Below are positions 5,083 to 5,786 of a stretch of DNA of 5,786 nucleotides, piece after piece. Numbering within the stretch: the first letter of the stretch is position 1; every line of letters starts with the position of its first letter. The translations under genes were made by a program, and so were the position numbers. The notes beneath the pieces were generated by a model that was given only the letters and a program-made list of their open reading frames with translations, was not told the DNA's origin and made no database searches. The stretch comes from Phycisphaerales bacterium (GTDB lineage: Bacteria > Planctomycetota > Phycisphaerae > Phycisphaerales > UBA1924), in the NCBI GenBank assembly GCA_003511945.1, contig DOJA01000188.1, positions 307 to 6,092 of the forward strand. The letters are read 5' to 3'.

Positions 5083-5601
5083 ATGCGAGTTCTCGGCATC
5101 GACCCCGGCCTCCAGCGGACCGGCTACGGGTGCGTGACGGCCTCCGACTCCGACCCCTTCGCCCCGCCCGCGCTCGTCGAAGCCGGGCACTTCCGTTTCG
5201 ACGCCGACAGCCCCGTCGCCCATCGCCTCGTCGAGCTCGAACGCGACCTGGACGCCCTGCTCGCCCGCCTGCGCCCTGCGTGCGTGTGCATCGAGTCCCT
5301 CTTCTCGCACGGCGTGCACCCGCGGACGGCGATCACCATGGGCCACGCGCGGGGGGTCATCCTCCTCGCGGTCGCGCGGTCGGGGGTTGAGATCGTCGAG
5401 GTGCCCCCCGCGCGGGTGAAGAAGGCCCTGACTGGCAACGGGCGCGCGACCAAGGCGCAGGTGCAGGCCGCCGTCGGGGCGCTGCTCGGATTGAGCGTCC
5501 CGCCCGAGCCCGTCGATGTCAGCGACGCGCTGGCGATCGCGGTCAGCGGCTCGCGCCGGCTCGAGGGCACCCCCCGGCTCGAGGGCACCCCCCGGCACTA
5601 G
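5083..5601 (+). CDS. ruvC: Crossover junction endodeoxyribonuclease RuvC
   Basis: A 172-residue Holliday-junction resolvase. As a dimer it nicks two opposing strands of four-way junctions, normally acting with the RuvAB branch-migration complex. The RNase H-like active site is complete: Asp7 in GIDPGLQRTGYG, Glu71 in CIESLFSHG, and Asp145 and Asp148 in VDVSDALAIA. HPRTAITMGHARGVIL (79-94) and the KKALTGNGRATKAQV stretch (113-127) are family motifs. The ATG at 5083 has a strong ribosome-binding site, GGGAGAG, four bases upstream, and MRVLGIDPG is the standard start. The length is normal. The last residues, LEGTPR twice then H, come from an exact 18-base tandem duplication and lie beyond the conserved fold. 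ruvA, a common next gene, is not found in the 185 bases left. Confidence 0.95.
   Translation: MRVLGIDPGLQRTGYGCVTASDSDPFAPPALVEAGHFRFDADSPVAHRLVELERDLDALLARLRPACVCIESLFSHGVHPRTAITMGHARGVILLAVARSGVEIVEVPPARVKKALTGNGRATKAQVQAAVGALLGLSVPPEPVDVSDALAIAVSGSRRLEGTPRLEGTPRH
5560..5595 (+). repeat. 18-base tandem duplication at the end of ruvC
   Basis: Bases 5560-5577 and 5578-5595 are identical (CTCGAGGGCACCCCCCGG) and encode LEGTPR twice, just before the final His and the TAG stop. As a multiple of three it keeps the reading frame. It looks like recent slippage and its copy number could vary between strains. Confidence 0.9.
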
Positions 5602-5627
5602 GAGCCCCCCACAGGATGCCCTGTCCT

Positions 5628-5692
5628 CCTCGGTGGGACGGGCGGCCCGCCCGTCGCTCCCAGCCCTCTCTCTGTCAATCTGTGAGGGACTC
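5628..5692 (+). repeat. 65-base direct repeat, copy 1
   Basis: It matches 5722-5786 at about 60 of 65 positions by eye. It begins CCTCGGTGGGAC, contains a palindrome with arms GACGGGCGG and CCGCCCGTC (5637-5655), and ends with CTCTCTCTGTCAATCTGTG and AGGGACTC. No gene is supported in 5602-5786. A small ACAGG-ATGC-CCTGT hairpin precedes it at 5611-5624. Confidence 0.85.
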
Positions 5693-5709
5693 TACTCGCT
5701 CCTCACAGA
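5679..5709 (+). other. Hairpin at the junction between the direct repeats
   Basis: TCTGTGAGG (5679-5687) and CCTCACAGA (5701-5709) form a perfect 9-bp stem with a 13-base loop, joining the end of repeat copy 1 to the spacer before copy 2. There is no T-run. It could mark the end of the ruvC transcript or be part of the repeat's secondary structure. Confidence 0.55.
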
Positions 5710-5721
5710 ACGACCTCCCCC

Positions 5722-5786
5722 CCTCGGTGGGACAGGCGTCCCGCCCGTCTCTCCTCGCCCTCTCTCTGTCAATCTGTGAGGGACTC
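5722..5786 (+). repeat. 65-base direct repeat, copy 2 (reaches window end)
   Basis: The period from copy 1 is 94 bases. In this copy GGGAC-AGGC-GTCCC (5729-5742) is the best hairpin, because two changes disrupt the longer palindrome seen in copy 1. The array may continue past the window. Confidence 0.8.

Noticed and set aside
5065..5598. Minus-strand open frame opposite ruvC
   Set aside because: Shadow of ruvC, whose catalytic residues are all present on the plus strand.

Overview
This is GC-rich bacterial DNA, roughly 70% G+C by eye, with strongly C/G-ending codons. The protein sequences, the dispersed hairpin repeats and the gene style suggest Planctomycetota, perhaps a Phycisphaerae-type genome. 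That assignment is from memory of such sequences and is moderate confidence only. All five supported genes are on the + strand. No tRNA, rRNA or CRISPR array is visible.

Layout. Positions 1-2175 are the 3' part of gyrA (DNA gyrase subunit A), truncated by the window edge. Positions 2213-3364 hold a composite repeat element: a small IS200/RAYT-type Y1 transposase gene (2458-2910) flanked by two arrays of hairpin repeats in opposite orientation. Two copies of the main hairpin lie to the left and four to the right, with shorter hairpins between them. Positions 3490-3843 encode a STAS-domain protein (anti-sigma-factor-antagonist type). Positions 3890-4633 encode a MacB/LolD-type ABC transporter ATPase with no permease in view. 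Positions 4634-5082 are a 449-base gene-free region with a cluster of strong hairpins, then an AT-richer stretch carrying a clear intrinsic terminator that faces the minus strand, where no protein gene exists. Positions 5083-5601 encode RuvC, the Holliday-junction resolvase. From 5628 to the window end lie two 65-base direct repeats.

How it fits together. gyrA and ruvC are core DNA-topology and recombination genes. The STAS protein and the ABC ATPase are separated by 46 bases and may or may not be cotranscribed. The transposase and its hairpins form a self-contained mobile or domesticated REP/RAYT-like module placed just after gyrA. Its active-site residues are intact, and its repeats show compensatory base changes and a 91-base tandem period.

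The main points for a second look are the REP/RAYT-like module, the complete absence of the tetranucleotide ACGT from the window with matching codon choice in every gene that could have produced it, and the orphan minus-strand terminator that may end a small RNA.
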